A DNA stretch of 64,000 bases, taken from Bradyrhizobium sp. CCBAU 51765. GTDB taxonomy: Bacteria > Pseudomonadota > Alphaproteobacteria > Rhizobiales > Xanthobacteraceae. Location of the stretch: the NCBI RefSeq assembly GCF_015291725.1, contig NZ_CP030038.1:4887001-4951000 (forward strand). The letters are read 5' to 3'. The notes under the pieces were generated by a model. It did not search any database and was not told the origin of the DNA. It worked only from the letters and a program-made list of their open reading frames with translations. Below, one piece after another: positions 33,154 to 41,746 of the stretch (within the stretch, counting starts at the first letter, position 1; the number at the start of each line of letters is the position of its first letter). The position numbers and the translations under genes are program-made.

Positions 33154-34119
33154 TCACCCGTGCTTCACCTCGACCGGCGGCGTGCCGTGGGTGTGGAACG
33201 ACTCGATCGTCTTCAATCCCCAGGCCTGGCCCTTCTTGCGCTCCTCCTCGGTCCACACGATCGGCTTCCAATCGGGCGCGAGGATGAGGCGCGCGCCGGC
33301 ATTGGCGACCTCGACGCGGTTGCCGCCGGGCTCGTAGACGTAGAGGAAGAAAGTCTGCTGGATCGCGTGCTTGTGCGGGCCGGTCTCGATGTGCACGCCG
33401 TTCTCCAGGAAGATGTCGGCGGCGCGCAGAATCTCCTCGCGGCTGTCGAGTGCGTAGGTGACGTGGTGGAAGCGGCCGGGCACGCCGGAATGGTCGAGCG
33501 AATAGGCGAAGTCGTAGCTCTTGTTCGACATCGTCAGCCACATCGCCGCTTCCCGGCCGTCATTGAGCACGATCTGCTCGGTGAGACGGCAGCCGAGATA
33601 GGTCTCGAAGAACTCGCGGTTGGCCTTGATGTCGACGGCGAGGCAGTTGAGATGGTCGAGGCGGCGGACATTGACGCCGCGGGCCGGAAAGCGCTGCGCC
33701 TGGTTCTTCAGCGCTGGCTTGAGCTCCGGCGGCGCCTGATACCATTCGGTCTCGTAATAGAGCTCGACGATATGGCCGTCGGGATCGCGGCAGCGGAAGG
33801 TCGGCCCCTGCCCCATGTCGCCGTCGATCCAGCCGATGTCGAAGCCGGATCCTTTCAGCGCGGCAACGCGGCGCTCCAGCGCCTGCTGGCTGCGCGCGCG
33901 CAGCGCCATGTGGCCCATCCCTGACGTCTTCGAGGCCGTGAGCTTGAGCGAATAGCGCTCGTAGTCGTCCCAGCCACGCAAGTAGACCGACTCGCCTTGT
34001 CGTCCGCTGACGGTCATGCCCATGACATCGACGAAGAATTTCAGGCTTTCGTCAGGCTTCGGCGTCAGCAGCTCCATGTGGCCGAGATGGGCGAGATCGA
34101 GGATTGGTTCGGGCTGCAT
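33154..34119 (-). CDS. Extradiol ring-cleavage dioxygenase, catechol 2,3-dioxygenase type (VOC family)
   Basis: 321 aa with two VOC modules. The N-terminal half begins LAHLGHMELLTPKPDESLKFF; the C-terminal catalytic half carries the iron ligands His in RRLDHLNC (about 154), His in GRFHHVTYAL (about 216) and Glu in NRVEVANAG (about 267). It should cleave a catechol-type ring next to the two hydroxyls, with Fe(II) and O2. Its promoter carries nearly the same TetR operator and flank as the ligI operon 24 kb away, so its substrate may feed that route. It is not a LigAB-type protocatechuate 4,5-dioxygenase by family. Confidence 0.85.
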   Translation of the reverse strand: MQPEPILDLAHLGHMELLTPKPDESLKFFVDVMGMTVSGRQGESVYLRGWDDYERYSLKLTASKTSGMGHMALRARSQQALERRVAALKGSGFDIGWIDGDMGQGPTFRCRDPDGHIVELYYETEWYQAPPELKPALKNQAQRFPARGVNVRRLDHLNCLAVDIKANREFFETYLGCRLTEQIVLNDGREAAMWLTMSNKSYDFAYSLDHSGVPGRFHHVTYALDSREEILRAADIFLENGVHIETGPHKHAIQQTFFLYVYEPGGNRVEVANAGARLILAPDWKPIVWTEEERKKGQAWGLKTIESFHTHGTPPVEVKHG

Positions 34120-34224
34120 GATTTCCTCCCAGGGACGTCGCTACGATCCGCCGGACCGGACGGCGCCATTGAACGCGGGGCACAACGACGCGCGCCCCGC
34201 ACGGCACCGGTGGCAGCGATTTCA

Positions 34225-34259
34225 TTTGTACTAATGTACAAATGATTAGGTCCCGTCAA
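34225..34259 (-). promoter_or_regulatory. TetR operator-promoter, copy B
   Basis: TTTGTAC-TAAT-GTACAAA (34225–34242), perfect 7-bp arms and 4-bp centre. On the minus strand TTGACG (34259–34254) is the -35, 12 bp from the palindrome, exactly as in copy A; the -10 (TACATT or CATTAG) lies within it. Flank TGATTAGGTCCCGTCAACAA aligns with AGATCAGGTCTCGTCAACAA of copy A. Confidence 0.65.
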
Positions 34260-34555
34260 CAAATCAAGCCGCCATGCCCCCCGCAAATGACGGCCCGGCA
34301 GGGCCGGCTGGGTCTTCCAAACGGGCGGTCGCCCGCCTGAATGGTAAAGTCTTCCTTAAGGCCGGCTCGACGCACCGGCCTGGAAAAGCAGCAGTTTCCC
34401 GGCGATTCCGCCCATGAGTATGCATCAGGACCAAACCTGTTGGCCGAACTGCCGCGGATTTAACGGAGCGGGCGCGCCCGGCGCTTAACCCTTTGTCCAG
34501 CGACGGCCGCGCATAGTCCGGTGCAAATCCCTCGCTCTGGCCAGGTTCATTCATC
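34260..34555. other. Gap upstream of the HerA-like gene without recognised gene
   Basis: About 295 bases, GC-rich. Short frames on both strands have no ribosome site or recognisable product. I see no repeat and no clear promoter; GGCGCTTAACCCTTTGTCCAG at about 34480–34502 is the least GC-rich part and may hold the promoter. Confidence 0.4.
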
Positions 34556-36295
34556 GTGACATCCTTTGGACGCGTGATTTCGGTTCGCGGATCGCTCGCC
34601 CGGGTCGGGTTGTTGGCGGCAAGCCAAATGCCGATCTCGGAGGTTCGGGCGACCGTCGGCCGTTTCGTCAGCATTCGCTGCGCCAGCTCCGTCATCGTTG
34701 CGATGATCACCGAGGTCTCCTGCGAGAACCTGTCGAGCTCCGACGGCTACATCGCCATCGCCTCGGTCGACCTGCTCGGCGAGATCCTCAACGCTGCGGA
34801 CAAGGCCAAATTCCAGCGCGGCGTCACCAACTATCCGACCATCGGCGATGCCGTCGACCTGATCACCAGCCAGGAGCTGCGCACGATCTACGCGCCGACC
34901 GGGTCGGATCAGATCAACGTGGGTTTCCTCCAGCAGGATCGCTCCGTCGTCGCCTATGTCGACGTCGAGGAAATGCTGTCCAAGCATTTTGCGGTGCTGG
35001 GGTCGACCGGCGTCGGCAAATCGACCGGCGTCTCGCTCCTGCTCAACGAGATCCTGAAGGCGCGACCGAACCTGCGCATCTTCCTGCTCGACGTGCACAA
35101 CGAATATGGCCGCTGCTTCGGCGACCGCGCGCTGGTGCTCAACCCGCGGAACCTGAAGCTGCCGTTCTGGCTGTTCAACTTCGAGGAAATCGTCGACGTG
35201 CTGTTCGGCGGCCGCGCCGGCGTGCCCGAGGAGCTCGACATCCTCGCCGAGGTGATCCCGCTGGCCAAGGGCGTCTACACCCAGTACCAGAACGCCGACC
35301 GCATCGGCCTCAAGCGCATCGATCCCAAGCAGATCGGCTACACGATCGACACGCCGGTGCCCTATCGCCTGGTCGACCTGCTGTCGCTGATCGATGAGCG
35401 CATGGGCAAGCTCGAAAACCGCTCCTCGCGCATCATCTATCACAAGCTGATCTCGCGCATCGAGGCGGTGCGCAACGACCCGCGCTACGCCTTCATGTTC
35501 GACAACGCCAATGTCGGCGGCGACACCATGGCCGAGGTGATCAGCCATCTGTTCCGCCTGCCCGCCAACGGCAAGCCGATGACAGTGATGCAGCTCGCCG
35601 GCTTCCCGGCCGAAGTCATCGATTCCGTCGTCTCGGTGCTGTGCCGCATGGCCTTCGACTTCGGCCTGTGGAGCGACGGCGTCTCGCCCTTGCTGTTCGT
35701 CTGCGAGGAAGCGCATCGCTATGCGTCCGCCGACCGCAACGTCGGTTTCGGGCCGACCCGCAAGGCGGTGTCGCGCATCGCCAAGGAGGGTCGCAAATAC
35801 GGCGTCTATCTCGGCCTCATCACCCAGCGCCCGGCCGAGCTCGACGCCACCATCATCTCCCAGTGCAACACGCTGTTCACGATGCGCCTTGCCAACGACC
35901 GCGACCAGGCCTTGCTGCGCGCCGCAGTGTCGGACGCAGCCGCGAACCTGCTCTCCTTCGTGCCGTCCCTCGGCACGCGTGAAGTGCTAGCCTTCGGCGA
36001 AGGCGTCGCCCTGCCGACGCGCCTGCGCTTCAAGGAGGTGCCTCCGCACCAATTGCCGCGCGGCGAGGCCACCATCAGCAGCGTGCCGTCCGTCACCTCC
36101 GGCCACGACATGCATTTCGTCAGCGCCGTGCTCGAGCGCTGGCGCGGCGCCACCTCGCAGCGCGACGTGCCGAACGACCCCGTGTTCTCGGCGCCGCCGG
36201 CGAAGACGATGTCCAGCGTCGAAGCCCCGATGCTGCAACCGTCGATGGGCCTCGATCCGGACCGCTTCTCGCTGTTGAAGAAGCCGCTGCGGTAG
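34556..36295 (+). CDS. HerA-like ATPase (DUF87)
   Basis: 579 aa from GTG 34556. An N-terminal beta-barrel region is followed by the RecA-like core: Walker A GSTGVGKST (about 159–167), Walker B FLLDVHNEYGR-type region (about 180) and LLFVCEEAHRYAS (about 380), and arginine/sensor segment LGLITQRPAELDATIISQCNTLFTMRL (about 420–446), all characteristic of HerA/FtsK-type hexameric translocases. No NurA nuclease gene is adjacent, so its partner is unknown. A palindromic repeat follows the stop. Confidence 0.85.
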   Translation: MTSFGRVISVRGSLARVGLLAASQMPISEVRATVGRFVSIRCASSVIVAMITEVSCENLSSSDGYIAIASVDLLGEILNAADKAKFQRGVTNYPTIGDAVDLITSQELRTIYAPTGSDQINVGFLQQDRSVVAYVDVEEMLSKHFAVLGSTGVGKSTGVSLLLNEILKARPNLRIFLLDVHNEYGRCFGDRALVLNPRNLKLPFWLFNFEEIVDVLFGGRAGVPEELDILAEVIPLAKGVYTQYQNADRIGLKRIDPKQIGYTIDTPVPYRLVDLLSLIDERMGKLENRSSRIIYHKLISRIEAVRNDPRYAFMFDNANVGGDTMAEVISHLFRLPANGKPMTVMQLAGFPAEVIDSVVSVLCRMAFDFGLWSDGVSPLLFVCEEAHRYASADRNVGFGPTRKAVSRIAKEGRKYGVYLGLITQRPAELDATIISQCNTLFTMRLANDRDQALLRAAVSDAAANLLSFVPSLGTREVLAFGEGVALPTRLRFKEVPPHQLPRGEATISSVPSVTSGHDMHFVSAVLERWRGATSQRDVPNDPVFSAPPAKTMSSVEAPMLQPSMGLDPDRFSLLKKPLR

Positions 36296-36301
36296 CACAT
36301 C

Positions 36302-36362
36302 TCTCGTGTCCCGGACGCGCCCGCAGCGTGCAACGCCGCTGCGCCGCGTCCGGGGCACGAGA
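36302..36362. repeat. Inverted repeat, terminator-like
   Basis: TCTCGTGTCCCGGACGCG (36302–36319) and CGCGTCCGGGGCACGAGA (36345–36362) are nearly perfect inverted arms, seven bases after the HerA stop. No T-run follows, so it is a repeat that may stabilise or end the mRNA rather than a classic terminator. Confidence 0.75.
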
Positions 36363-36432
36363 CCTTGCGACGCCTCTGGAGCGTCTCGCCCGCATCGACT
36401 ATGGTTCCCGCCTCAAGCCGGAATCCACGCCC

Positions 36433-37014
36433 ATGACAAAGACCGCCGCGCAACGCTTCCCCGCACCCGCCCTCGATACGCTGCCCGAGGACATCCGCAC
36501 GCGACTTCTCGCCGTGCAGGAGAAGAGCGGTTTCGTGCCGAACGTGTTCCTGACGCTGGCCTATCGTCCCGACGAGTTCCGCGCCTTCTTCGCCTATCAC
36601 GACGCACTGATGGAGAAGGACGGCGGCCTCACCAAGGCCGAGCGCGAGATGATCGTGGTGGCGACTTCGGCGGCGAACCAGTGCCAATATTGCGTGATCG
36701 CCCACGGCGCGATCCTGCGCATCCGCGCCAAGAACCCGCTGATTGCCGATCAGGTCGCGGTGAACTACCGCAAGGCCGACATCAGCCCGCGGCAGAAGGC
36801 GATGCTCGACTTCGCGATGAAGGTCTCGACTGACGCGCAGCGGATTTCCGAGGACGATTTCGCCATGCTCCAACCGCACGGCTTCAGCGACGACGACATC
36901 TGGGACATCGCCGCGATCGCCGCCTTCTTCGCATTGTCGAACCGGCTGGCGAACTTCACCGGCATGCGCCCGAACGAGGAGTTCTACCTGATGGGACGAC
37001 TGCCGAAGACATGA
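36433..37014 (+). CDS. AhpD-like peroxidase-related protein (carboxymuconolactone decarboxylase fold)
   Basis: 193 aa. The core has the CxxC-x3-H motif NQCQYCVIAHG (about 79–89) of AhpD-type thiol peroxidases/adaptors; GFVPNVFLTLAYRPDEFRAFFAYHDALM and the C-terminal AAIAAFFALSNRLANFTGMRPN are typical of the 'peroxidase-related enzyme' subgroup. It probably takes part in peroxide or thiol redox balance. ATG 36433 is chosen since homologues start MTKT-like; upstream lies the palindromic repeat. Confidence 0.85.
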   Translation: MTKTAAQRFPAPALDTLPEDIRTRLLAVQEKSGFVPNVFLTLAYRPDEFRAFFAYHDALMEKDGGLTKAEREMIVVATSAANQCQYCVIAHGAILRIRAKNPLIADQVAVNYRKADISPRQKAMLDFAMKVSTDAQRISEDDFAMLQPHGFSDDDIWDIAAIAAFFALSNRLANFTGMRPNEEFYLMGRLPKT

Positions 37015-37024
37015 CGGGCAAGAC

Positions 37025-37528
37025 ATGACCGAGCTGGACTGGCCCGAAATCCTGCTGCGCCTCGGCGCGGCGACGCTCGCCGGCGGCGCGATCGGCCTCA
37101 ACCGCGACCTGCACGGCAAGCCGATCGGGCTGAAGACGCTCGGCATCGTCGGGCTCTCCACGGCAACGGTCGTGCTGCTCGCAGTCCAGTTCGCCGAGCC
37201 CGGCAGGATGACCGATGCGACGAGCCGCGTGATCCAGGGCATCCTGACCGGCATCGGCTTTCTCGGTGCCGGAGTCATCGTCCACGAGAGCGACCGCTTT
37301 CGCGTGCGGGGCCTGACCAGCGCGGCCTGCACCTTTCTCGCCGCCTGTCTCGGCATTGCCTGCGGCGCCGGACAATGGAAGATCGTCCTGCTCGCGCTGG
37401 CTGTCGCCTTCGTGCTGCTCACGATCGGCCGCCGCATCGAGCGCTGGCTGCATCGCGCGCTCGGCGGCAAAGAGGATCCGCACCGGCCGGAGACCACGCC
37501 GCCTGCGGGTCCCCGCACTAGCGGCTAG
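37025..37528 (+). CDS. MgtC/SapB family membrane protein
   Basis: 167 aa with four hydrophobic segments. The MgtC/SapB signature is present: RLGAATLAGGAIGLNRDLHGKPIGLKTLGIVGLSTATVV (about 11–50) and IQGILTGIGFLGAGVIVHES (about 82–101). It lacks the C-terminal ACT-like domain of full MgtC (about 230 aa), as in the SapB short form. The gene starts 10 bp after the AhpD-like stop, so they are probably co-transcribed. Confidence 0.88.
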   Translation: MTELDWPEILLRLGAATLAGGAIGLNRDLHGKPIGLKTLGIVGLSTATVVLLAVQFAEPGRMTDATSRVIQGILTGIGFLGAGVIVHESDRFRVRGLTSAACTFLAACLGIACGAGQWKIVLLALAVAFVLLTIGRRIERWLHRALGGKEDPHRPETTPPAGPRTSG

Positions 37529-37637
37529 TGATCATACGCCGCGCAATCGCCTCGGAGGCGAGCGCGTGCAAGGCTCCATCGAATCGAAGGGTTCTGGCGA
37601 GCACTGCATCTGCCGCAACCCGATCGCCTGCTGCCGC

Positions 37638-37811
37638 TCACGTCTTCCGCCGCAGGCTCCAGAGACTTCCAGCGCCCAGAATGGCGGTCACGAGCAGAAT
37701 CGCAACGAAGGTCTGGATGATCGTGAAGTTCAGGGCATCGCGCGCAACGAACAGCGCGGTGACCGCGCCGGCGATGACGAAGAGGATGCGAAAGATGATG
37801 CTCATGGCCAT
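37638..37811 (-). CDS. Small two-helix membrane protein (57 aa)
   Basis: MAMSIIFRILFVIAGAVTALFVARDALNF followed by TFVAILLVTAILGAGSLWSLRRK gives two membrane segments with a basic tail. ATG 37811 or 37805. No recognised family, but composition, membrane topology and its place as an isolated gene support a real product. Confidence 0.55.
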   Translation of the reverse strand: MAMSIIFRILFVIAGAVTALFVARDALNFTIIQTFVAILLVTAILGAGSLWSLRRKT

Positions 37812-37954
37812 GTCTCCAGTCGGCATGACCTGGAGCCCACCTCGCCCTCGACATCGGGACGCAATGCTGCTTCGGCAATCATGCAGGCGGACCATAGCCG
37901 CCGGCCGCCGCCGCAAATTTGCGGAAGATCAAGCGTGTCCGGGCCGCCAAGCCG

Positions 37955-38098
37955 CTAGCGTTTTGTCATCAACTCGAGCGCCGGGGCAAAACGATCGGCA
38001 AATGACAATGTCTTGGCGTGGTGAACTGCGGCAAACGATGCCGAAATCCCTGCTGAGGCGACGGCGAGCAAGGCAATGGCAAGAACAAGACGGCGCAT
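37955..38098 (-). CDS. Small secreted or membrane peptide (47 aa)
   Basis: ATG 38098 has an excellent ribosome site (AGGAGG, five bases away). The peptide MRRLVLAIALLAVASAGISAS, then FAAVHHAKTLSFADRFAPALELMTKR, is a signal peptide or anchor followed by a short basic tail. Stop at 37955–37957. Too short for common gene callers; function unknown. Confidence 0.6.
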   Translation of the reverse strand: MRRLVLAIALLAVASAGISASFAAVHHAKTLSFADRFAPALELMTKR

Positions 38099-38236
38099 TC
38101 CGGCCTCCTGTGTAAGCTCGATACCCCAAAGAGATGGGGTGGCCCTGTTTCAGGACCGCTTCATGGAGACGGGAAAGTGATTTCGCTCAAGCGACCGTGA
38201 TGTGGCGCGGCGGGTGGTGCCGCTGGCGCCACGGCC

Positions 38237-38860
38237 CTAATCATCGTCCGCCGGACCGCACCAGCCGGGCAGATAGACGGCATTCTTGCTTCTGGCCGCG
38301 GCCATCGCCTTCTCGATCGCCCTGTCGAAATCGGACTCCACCACCTTGCGCGAGACCTGTCGGCGGAGGAAATCGGCCCACAGAAATTCGGAGAACGGCG
38401 TGGTGTCTTTGGCGAAGCCGCCCATGCGGCGCAATTCGCCGGCAAGGCTGCGAAACGGATCGTCCTTGAGGTCGGCGACCGATTTCGGCAGGTCGCGAAA
38501 CGATCGCCGCTCGCCCTTGGCGTCGTAGGGATAGGCCCAGCGCTTGTTGTCCATGACGCCCCAGAAGGCCTTGCGCTCGACCATCCTGAGGTCGCCGACG
38601 ATGGTCACCAACACCTCCTTGACGCCTTCATCGTGCAGCGCGCGGCCGAGATGATGGTGATCGATCACGTAGTAGCGCGAATCGGGGCCATAGACGACGG
38701 GGATCATGTGCTTGCCGAGCAGATCAGCCTGCTTCTTCTCGTCGTGCTCGCGCCAGCGCTTGCGCTTCTCCCTGACCTCGCGCATGCCGACCGTCATCTG
38801 CGTCGGCCGGAGCGACAGGATCGGGACAGGATGCACTCGCGGCTCGCGCGTATTGGTCAT
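38237..38860 (-). CDS. ParB-like nuclease-domain protein (ParBc_2 type)
   Basis: 207 aa. VPILSLRPTQMTVGMREV at the start and the loop VVYGPDSRYYVIDHHHLGRAL (about 55–76) with its DHHH segment resemble the ParB/sulfiredoxin-like fold of the ParBc_2 group. This is not a chromosome-segregation ParB, since no parA lies nearby and no helix-turn-helix domain is visible. The C-terminal half (FSEFLWADFLRRQV…) is helical. Function unknown. Confidence 0.7.
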   Translation of the reverse strand: MTNTREPRVHPVPILSLRPTQMTVGMREVREKRKRWREHDEKKQADLLGKHMIPVVYGPDSRYYVIDHHHLGRALHDEGVKEVLVTIVGDLRMVERKAFWGVMDNKRWAYPYDAKGERRSFRDLPKSVADLKDDPFRSLAGELRRMGGFAKDTTPFSEFLWADFLRRQVSRKVVESDFDRAIEKAMAAARSKNAVYLPGWCGPADDD

Positions 38861-39178
38861 GATCGATAGGTCCTCGGATGGTCCGGCTTCCCGCGACTAT
38901 GCCATGGGCCCCGCGGCGACAAAATGCGTTCGGAAAGGACGCCGAGATCACAAGTCGGTACTGGCGGGACGGAGGGACGAACTCCGTGGCCGTTGCGATC
39001 CCTGTCGTTGCGGCGCAACCCGCGCCACCACCACGACGGCCGGTTCCCGGAGAGCTCCACACCGGCCCATGCACAAATAGTGCAAATGAACAAATGCACG
39101 CGAGCATTGAGAAGATTTTCTGCAACGCGCGCGTCACGTATGCTATCTAAATCGCTGCTTCGGAGTGATCCCCGCCCC
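38861..39178. other. Intergenic stretch without recognised gene
   Basis: About 318 bases between the ParB-like gene and the small membrane protein gene. The last 90 bases turn A/T-richer (CACAAATAGTGCAAATGAACAAATGC) and probably hold the promoter of the downstream gene; TTTTCT-N17-TATGCT ending near 39144 is a weak candidate. No repeat or RNA seen. Confidence 0.4.
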
Positions 39179-39520
39179 ATGAACAACCAGCGGCCCATAA
39201 GCTCGGATGACGAGCACCGGGTGCTCCAGTTCAGGCCGCGCACCTCGCCTCCCACGGCGGCCCAGCGCGGCAACGGCACCGTACAACCGTTGCGCGTCGC
39301 TCCCGATCGGCTGGACCTGTCGCGCTACGAGCGGCCCCGCGCCGAACCCGACAATTTCCGCCAGCGCATGCTTGCCAACATCGCGGCGCTGGCCTTCACC
39401 ATCGCGCTGACCGCGATCGGGATCTGGCTCGCGGTTAGCATCGCCGACCTGCGCCGGACCCAGGATTGCGTGCTGATGGGTCGCCGCGACTGCGTCAAGA
39501 TCACGACGCCGCATATTTAG
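39179..39520 (+). CDS. Hypothetical single-pass membrane protein (113 aa)
   Basis: ATG 39179 with GGAG about 12 bases upstream. Residues 1–65 are hydrophilic and Arg/Pro-rich, then one membrane helix NIAALAFTIALTAIGIWLAVSIADL (about 70–94), then a short tail with two cysteines (RTQDCVLMGRRDCVKIT). N-in, C-out topology would put the cysteine pair in the periplasm, where they could form a disulfide. Family not recognised. Confidence 0.6.
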   Translation: MNNQRPISSDDEHRVLQFRPRTSPPTAAQRGNGTVQPLRVAPDRLDLSRYERPRAEPDNFRQRMLANIAALAFTIALTAIGIWLAVSIADLRRTQDCVLMGRRDCVKITTPHI

Positions 39521-39711
39521 GGGCCGGCCCGCCGCTGGCCGTCCGGCGGAAGGGTCCCGGTGGCATCCCCAAGCCTGTCCCTTTGCGATCCCCTTGGCCT
39601 GCCCGGCTCCATTGAACTCGGGGCGGCGCTCCGATATACGGGCTTTCGACCCGGCCAGAGGGGGGGTTGAGGGCGTCATTCGGGGCGCGATGCCCACCCA
39701 CCGTGCCACTC

Positions 39712-39740
39712 TGGACAATCTGACAAATACCCGCAATATA
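39712..39740 (+). promoter_or_regulatory. Probable sigma-70-type promoter of the acpXL cluster
   Basis: TGGACA (39712–39717), 17-base spacer, AATATA (39735–39740), ending 14 bp before the acpXL start codon in an otherwise GC-rich gap. Spacing and composition fit; the very short leader is a caveat. Confidence 0.45.
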
Positions 39741-39754
39741 TCAAAGGCTTAGTG

Positions 39755-40042
39755 ATGTCTTCCACATTCGATCAGGTCGCCACGATCATCGCTGAAACCT
39801 GCGACATCCCGCGCGACACGATCACGCCGGATAGCCACGCCATCGATGACCTCGGCATCGACAGCCTCGATTTTCTGGACATCGCGTTCGCGATCGACAA
39901 GCAGTTCGGCATCAAGCTGCCGCTGGAGAAGTGGACTCAGGAGGTCAACGACGGCAAGGCGACCACCGAGCAGTATTTCGTGCTGAAGAACCTGTGCGCC
40001 CGCATCGACGAACTGGTTGCGGCCAAGGGCGCGAGCGCCTAA
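39755..40042 (+). CDS. acpXL: Acyl carrier protein AcpXL for very-long-chain fatty acids
   Basis: 95 aa, longer than housekeeping AcpP (about 78). The phosphopantetheine serine is Ser37 in [15 protein letters not shown]. The C-terminal part [33 protein letters not shown] is the AcpXL-type extension. It carries the growing C26–C28 chain destined for lipid A. The following genes are in the standard rhizobial order. ATG 39755 is preferred over GTG 39752. Confidence 0.92.
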   Translation: MSSTFDQVATIIAETCDIPRDTITPDSHAIDDLGIDSLDFLDIAFAIDKQFGIKLPLEKWTQEVNDGKATTEQYFVLKNLCARIDELVAAKGASA

Positions 40043-40052
40043 GGGCGCAGTC

Positions 40053-40523
40053 ATGCAACTCGAATACTTCCACATGATCGACCGCATCGTCGACCTCAAG
40101 GTCGATGAGAAGACGATCGTCGTCGAAGCGCAGGTCCCGAAGGAAAGCACCATCTTCGAGGGGCACTTCCCGGGTTATCCCTTGATGCCCGGCGTGCTCC
40201 TGATCGAATCGATGGCGCAGGCCTCGGGCTGGCTTCAGCTCGGCGTATTCAGGTTCGAGCGTATGCCGATCCTGGCCGCCGTGAAGGAGGCCAAGGTCCG
40301 CGGCTCGGTCTTCCCCGGCGATCTCATGAGCATCGAAGCGCGCCTCACCCATGAAGGCTCCGGCTATGCGATGACCGAAGCCAAGATCAGAGTCGGCGGC
40401 AAGCTGCGCGCCAATTCGGCGCTCACCTTCACGCTGATCCCCTTCCCCAATGCGGATATGCGCTCGCACATGGACGCGATCGCCAAGCGCGTCGGATTTC
40501 CGCAACAGGCCGTATCGACATGA
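40053..40523 (+). CDS. fabZ: FabZ-like 3-hydroxyacyl-ACP dehydratase of the VLCFA cluster
   Basis: 156 aa hot-dog-fold dehydratase. The active site histidine is in FEGHFPGYPLMPGVLLIESMAQ (about 31–52), the standard FabZ/FabA signature, with the partner acidic residue in that helix. It removes water from 3-hydroxyacyl-AcpXL during chain elongation. The start lies 10 bp after acpXL and the stop overlaps fabF2 by four bases (ATGA). Confidence 0.88.
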   Translation: MQLEYFHMIDRIVDLKVDEKTIVVEAQVPKESTIFEGHFPGYPLMPGVLLIESMAQASGWLQLGVFRFERMPILAAVKEAKVRGSVFPGDLMSIEARLTHEGSGYAMTEAKIRVGGKLRANSALTFTLIPFPNADMRSHMDAIAKRVGFPQQAVST

Positions 40524-41725
40524 TTGACACTCCCGCTTCGAAGCCTGGCCAGACCGAGGTCTGGATCACCGGCATTGGCCTTGCGACCTCGCTCGGCGAG
40601 GGTCTGGACGCCAACTGGGCCGCGCTTCAGGAGAAGCGAATCAATGTCGACGAGAAGGGCTTTGCGCCCTACATCGTGCATCCGCTGATGCCCGTTGTCC
40701 TCGACAGCCAGATCCCGAAGAAGGGCGACCAGCGCCAGATGGAAGCCTGGCAGCGCATCGGCACCTACGCCGCAGGTCTTGCGCTCGATTCCGCCGGTAT
40801 CAAGGGCAACAAGGACATCCTGTCGAAGATCGACATGGTCGTCGCCGCCGGCGGCGGAGAGCGCGATCTCAACGTCGACAGCGGCGTGCTGACGGCCGAG
40901 GCCAAGGGCGCCAACGCGCCCGGCTTCCTCAACGAGCGCTTGATGAGCGATCTCAGGCCGACGCTGTTTTTGGCCCAGCTCTCCAACCTGCTCGCCGGAA
41001 ACATCGCCATCGTGCACGGCCTGGGAGGCACTTCGCGCACCTTCATGGGCGAAGAGGTCGCCGGCGCCGATGCCGCCCGCATTGCGCTTGCGCGCATCGC
41101 CTCGGGCGAAAGTGACATCGCGCTGGTCGGCGGCTCGCACAATGGCGAGCGCAAGGACCTGTTGGTCCTCTACGAATTCGGCGACTTCAACCTCAAGAAC
41201 AGGTTCGCTCCCGTATGGGCGCGCAAGGACCACGCCGGCTTCGCGCTCGGCTCCGCCGGCGCCTTCCTGGTGCTGGAATCGAAGACGCATGCGCAAGCGC
41301 GCGGCGCAAAGCCGTTCGCCAAATTGTCCAGCGTCGTCGCGGACCTCGCCAAACGCAAGCGGCCCGGCGACATGGCCGCGACGCTGGAGAAGCTGTGGGC
41401 CAAGCTGCCGAAGCGCGAGGGCAAGGGCGCCATCATCACCGGAGCGACCGGTGCGGAGCCCGCGACCTCGGAAGAGCGCGGCTTCCTGAAGAGCCATGCC
41501 GACTTTCCGGTGCGCTCGACCGGCACGGCGTTCGGCCACGCCATGGAGACGCAATTCCCGCTCGGAATTGCGCTCGCTGCGCTGTCGATCTCGCGTGGTG
41601 CACTGTTCCCGCCGAACGATTCGACCGGCACCGAGATTGAAATGCAGGGTGCGCCCACCCAGATTGTGGTGGTGGGAGCTGGACACTGGCGCGGCGAAGG
41701 CATGGCGCTGGTCGAGGCAGTTTAG
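40520..41725 (+). CDS. Ketosynthase-like protein lacking the catalytic cysteine (FabF2XL type)
   Basis: 401 aa with a KAS-II fold, start VWITGIGLATSLGEGLDANW. Where active KAS enzymes have STACASG, this protein has GLGGTSRTF (about 168–175). No cysteine occurs anywhere in the protein. The first active-site His region (NAHGTST) is replaced by TGATGAEPAT; one His remains in GTAFGHAMETQFPLG. It is therefore unlikely to condense by itself and resembles a chain-length-factor partner for the next gene product. It overlaps the dehydratase gene and lies 21 bp before fabF1XL. Confidence 0.85.
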   Translation: MIDTPASKPGQTEVWITGIGLATSLGEGLDANWAALQEKRINVDEKGFAPYIVHPLMPVVLDSQIPKKGDQRQMEAWQRIGTYAAGLALDSAGIKGNKDILSKIDMVVAAGGGERDLNVDSGVLTAEAKGANAPGFLNERLMSDLRPTLFLAQLSNLLAGNIAIVHGLGGTSRTFMGEEVAGADAARIALARIASGESDIALVGGSHNGERKDLLVLYEFGDFNLKNRFAPVWARKDHAGFALGSAGAFLVLESKTHAQARGAKPFAKLSSVVADLAKRKRPGDMAATLEKLWAKLPKREGKGAIITGATGAEPATSEERGFLKSHADFPVRSTGTAFGHAMETQFPLGIALAALSISRGALFPPNDSTGTEIEMQGAPTQIVVVGAGHWRGEGMALVEAV

Positions 41726-41746
41726 TTAGCTCAAGCGGGGATCGAC

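Noticed and set aside
38237-38860. ParB-like gene as evidence for a plasmid or replication origin
   Set aside because: No parA, no parS-like repeats and no replication gene nearby; the protein belongs to a ParB-fold group not tied to segregation.
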